Positions 4,657 through 7,386 of a DNA stretch of 7,386 nt are shown here, piece by piece. The position numbers were made by a program, and so were the translations under genes. Every line of letters begins with the position of its first letter. Position 1 is the first letter of the stretch. Source of the DNA: Actinomycetes bacterium (GTDB lineage: Bacteria > Actinomycetota > Acidimicrobiia > Acidimicrobiales > Microtrichaceae); contig JAFAFZ010000110.1 of NCBI GenBank assembly GCA_023423215.1, forward strand, positions 1 through 7,386, in the 5' to 3' direction. Under the pieces are notes generated by a model. That model saw only the letters and a program-made list of their open reading frames with translations, was not told the origin of the DNA and made no database searches.

Positions 4657-7386
4657 GACAGTGCCTCCTCGAGCTGGGCGTCGCCGGCGTCGCCCTCGGA
4701 CAGGTCGTCGGTGACGTGGGCGTCCGGCTCCTCGGGTGCGACGTGGGTGCGCACCGCCGCGGCGTTCTCGATCGACTCCTCGACGTCACGCCCGAGCTCG
4801 GCGGCGTTCTCGGTCAGCAGGCTGTCGCTGCGCAGTCCGAGCGCGGTGCGCAGCTGCTGGGTGTCCAGGTCGGCCAGGGAGCTCGACTTGGGCAGCACGA
4901 GGTCGGCGATGTGGCGCTTGCCGGCGACGACCTCCTCGACCCGCTCGTCGACGGTGCCGGGGCAGACCAGCCGGTGCGACACCACGGTGCGAGTCTGGCC
5001 GATGCGCCACGCGCGGTCGCGTGCCTGGTCCTCGACCGCCGGGTTCCACCAGCGGTCGTAGAGCACGACGTGGCTGGCCGCGGTCAGGTTCAGGCCGGTG
5101 CCGCCCGCCTTCAGCGACAGCACCAGGGCACCGGGCCCCTCGCCGTTCTGGAACTCCTCGACGAGCTTGTCGCGTGCGCCACGTGCCAGGCCGCCGTGGT
5201 AGCAGGCGACGGGGACACCGGTGTGCTCGGTCAGGTGGTCCGCCAGGCGCAGCCCCCACGACGCGAAGTGCGTGAAGACCAAGACCCGTTCGCCGGCGGC
5301 GAACACCGCGTCGACGATCTCCTCGAGGCGGGTGAGCTTGCCGGAGCGACCGGCCAGCGGGCGGTCGTCCTGCTGGTAAGCGGACGGGTGGTTGCAGATC
5401 TGCTTGAGCGCCGTGATGGCCGCGAGGATCGCCCCCTTGCGCGGCTCCGCGCCGAGCGCCTCGGCATCGCTGTCGGCGACGAGCCCGTCGAGCACCGCCT
5501 GGTACAGGCCGATCTGCTCGGGCGTCATCGTGCAGTGGTCGAGCTGGTCGATGCGCTCGGGGAGCTCGGCGGCGACGATCGGCTCGGTCTTGGTGCGACG
5601 GAACACGAGGATGCCGTTCAGCGCACGCAGCGCGCTCTCGGCGCCCTGGCGCGAGTGCGCCCGGCCGCCGGAGAGCTGCGCGATGAACGCGTTGCGGGGC
5701 CCGACCAGGCCGGGGTTGGTGAAGTCGAGGATCGCCCACAGGTCGCCGAGGCCGTTCTCGATCGGCGTGCCGGTCAGTGCGACGCGCACCCGGGCCGGGA
5801 TGCGCCGCAGCTGCTGCGCCGTCTCGTTGGCCGGGTTCTTGATGGCCTGGGCCTCATCCAGGATCAGCCGGTCCCAGGACAGCTCGGCGAGCGCGTCGAC
5901 GTCGCGCACCGCGGTGCCGTAGGTCGTGATGACGATGTCGGCGCCCTCGACCTCGGCGGCCAGTCCGGACGCCGAGGCGCGCGAGGCGCCGTGGTGGACG
6001 ACGACCCGCATGCCGGGCGTGAAGCGTGCGGCCTCGGCCGCCCAGTTGCCCACGACGGCGGGCGGGGCGATGACGAGCGCCGGGCCCTGACCCGCCGTGC
6101 GGGCGATGTGGGCGAGCATCGTCGGCGTCTTGCCCAGGCCCATGTCGAGCGCCAGGCAGCCGCCGAGCTCGACCGAGTCCAGGAACCCGAGCCAGGCCAC
6201 GGCCTCGCCCTGGTAGCTGCGCAGCTCGCCGGCGAAGCGCTCGGGCTTCGTGATCGGCTCACGAGAGATCTCGGAGGCCTTGTCGAGCAGCTCGGCAGCC
6301 CAGCCGGAGCCGCTGACGCTGAACCCGCCGGCGAGAGGGGAGTCCTCGAGGCCGATCGCGAAGCGCAGCACCTCGGCGCCGGTCAGCGTCGTCGTGGATG
6401 CCCGCTCGGCCAGCGCCGCGGCGGCCTCGGCCAGGTCGGCGCGGTCGAGCTCGACCCACTTGCCGTGGCTGCGCACCAGCGGACGAGCCTCGCTCGCGAG
6501 CTTCGCGATCTCGGAGGCCGAGAGCTCGACGTCGTCGAAGACCGCCGACCAACGGACCTGGGCCAGCTGGTGCGCGCCGACGACGGAGGGGTCCGAGGCG
6601 ACGGTGTCGAGCCGCAGCGCCGGGGTCGGCTTCTTCCGGCTGAGCGCAGGGACCCGCACGTCGAAGCCAGCGGCCGCCGCGAGCGGACCGGTCTCGGTCA
6701 TCAGCTGCCACGCCTCGTCCTGGCTCAGCACGACCTGGCCGCGACGGGCGGCGCCGGGGCGCTTCAGCACCGGCATGATGCGCTCGAGCCGGGCGAGCTC
6801 GTCGGCCAGGTGCCGCTTCGGGCGGCTCTCGATCAGAGCGACCTCGAGCGGGACGAGCTGGCCGTCCGGGTCGGGGCCGGACACCGAGAGGAACCAGGCG
6901 TTGTCCTTGTCCGGCGGGTCGAGCTGCACGACGAGCCGGGCGTCCGACGGGGTCGTCACCGGGCTCACCCAGCGGTCCATGCGCTTGGTGATCTCGGCGC
7001 CGGCGCGGGCCGGCACCTCGAACGCCGAGCCGTCCAGCCGGGTCAGCACCGTCTCGGCGATCGAGACCGAGTCGCGGGGGTCGGGCGGCGGCGCGGGGAA
7101 GGTCAGGCGGCTCGCCGCGTCGGTCGCGATCGCGTTGACGATCGCACCCAGCACCGCCAGCGTCAGCGGCTTGGCCTCGGTGCGCTCGAGCGCGGTCACC
7201 GGACCGGGCATCGCCGCGGCCAGCTCCTCGAGCTCGGACACGCCGAGCAGCGCGGGCGCCCAGCGGACCGACAGCTCGGTGCGCCCGCCATCGCCCTCCT
7301 GGCCTCGGCCACGACGGCGGTTGCGCAGCGTCGGCACGATCTGCCCCGCGGCGACGAGCCGGACCGCCCACACCGCGACGCGGCCG
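4653..7386 (-). CDS. SNF2-family helicase (HelZ-like), N-terminus beyond window
   Basis: An ATP-dependent DNA translocase/helicase of superfamily 2. Numbering is from the GTG at 7373, but the frame stays open to the window edge and the first residues (WAVRLVAAGQIVPTLR) look like mid-protein sequence of this family, so the true start lies outside. Residues about 200-345 match the bacterial SNF2-associated region (DUF3670 type), including VRSHGKWVELD around Trp306. The motor follows: motif I DMGLGKT (Lys415), motif II DEAQ (506-509), motif III LTGTPIENG (from 533), FTHFASWG, motif V SLKAGGTGLNL (Lys755) and motif VI QARDRAWRIGQT (Gln793). All motor motifs are intact. A low-complexity acidic tail ends LEEALS. 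Bacterial members are linked to DNA repair or transcription-related remodelling, but their exact role is poorly defined. It is the upstream gene of a coupled pair with the 103-aa protein. Confidence 0.96.
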   Translation of the reverse strand, partial: GRVAVWAVRLVAAGQIVPTLRNRRRGRGQEGDGGRTELSVRWAPALLGVSELEELAAAMPGPVTALERTEAKPLTLAVLGAIVNAIATDAASRLTFPAPPPDPRDSVSIAETVLTRLDGSAFEVPARAGAEITKRMDRWVSPVTTPSDARLVVQLDPPDKDNAWFLSVSGPDPDGQLVPLEVALIESRPKRHLADELARLERIMPVLKRPGAARRGQVVLSQDEAWQLMTETGPLAAAAGFDVRVPALSRKKPTPALRLDTVASDPSVVGAHQLAQVRWSAVFDDVELSASEIAKLASEARPLVRSHGKWVELDRADLAEAAAALAERASTTTLTGAEVLRFAIGLEDSPLAGGFSVSGSGWAAELLDKASEISREPITKPERFAGELRSYQGEAVAWLGFLDSVELGGCLALDMGLGKTPTMLAHIARTAGQGPALVIAPPAVVGNWAAEAARFTPGMRVVVHHGASRASASGLAAEVEGADIVITTYGTAVRDVDALAELSWDRLILDEAQAIKNPANETAQQLRRIPARVRVALTGTPIENGLGDLWAILDFTNPGLVGPRNAFIAQLSGGRAHSRQGAESALRALNGILVFRRTKTEPIVAAELPERIDQLDHCTMTPEQIGLYQAVLDGLVADSDAEALGAEPRKGAILAAITALKQICNHPSAYQQDDRPLAGRSGKLTRLEEIVDAVFAAGERVLVFTHFASWGLRLADHLTEHTGVPVACYHGGLARGARDKLVEEFQNGEGPGALVLSLKAGGTGLNLTAASHVVLYDRWWNPAVEDQARDRAWRIGQTRTVVSHRLVCPGTVDERVEEVVAGKRHIADLVLPKSSSLADLDTQQLRTALGLRSDSLLTENAAELGRDVEESIENAAAVRTHVAPEEPDAHVTDDLSEGDAGDAQLEEALS
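4664..4670 (-). promoter_or_regulatory. Strong ribosome binding site of the small protein gene
   Basis: The - strand reads GAGGAGG with a 7-base gap to the GTG at 4656. It lies inside the final Glu-Glu codons of the helicase, so both the site and the 4-base overlap support coupled translation and fix the start of the small gene. Confidence 0.8.

Noticed and set aside
7371..7373. GTG at 7373 as the true helicase start
   Set aside because: The frame remains open to the window edge, and the residues just after it already resemble the internal N-terminal region of this helicase family, so the gene is treated as truncated.

Overview
This is a very GC-rich stretch (third codon positions almost always G or C) with frequent GTG starts, SD-type ribosome sites and an actinobacterial-style bacterial SNF2 helicase. 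It suggests a high-GC Actinomycetota chromosome; a deep lineage such as Acidimicrobiia is possible, but I cannot settle that from the sequence. I see no mobile element, CRISPR array, tRNA or rRNA. The window looks like ordinary chromosome with a few regulatory details worth checking.

Layout, left to right. Bases 1-96 are the 3' end of an unidentified + strand gene, facing a TetR-family regulator on the - strand (143-754, possibly from 802). A 136-base divergent intergenic region with two clear inverted repeats separates the regulator from a + strand VOC-superfamily (glyoxalase/extradiol dioxygenase fold) gene (891-1442). After 96 bases containing a strong inverted repeat comes a complete phosphoenolpyruvate carboxylase gene, ppc (1539-4250, 903 aa). 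The ppc gene converges, across a 94-base hairpin-rich gap, on a - strand pair. That pair is a SNF2/HelZ-type helicase (4653-7386, 5' end beyond the window) followed by a 103-aa protein of unknown function (4345-4656), whose GTG start overlaps the helicase stop by four bases.

How they fit together. The TetR and VOC genes form a classic divergent regulator/target pair, with the regulator probably controlling itself and the VOC enzyme. The ppc gene is an independent anaplerotic housekeeping gene that replenishes oxaloacetate; its aspartate-inhibition residues appear conserved. The helicase and small gene are a translationally coupled operon, which makes the small protein a candidate helicase partner. 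That coupling, the palindromes around the tetR/VOC promoters and the hairpin just before ppc are the most useful leads. I found no convincing evidence of a wholly new system.
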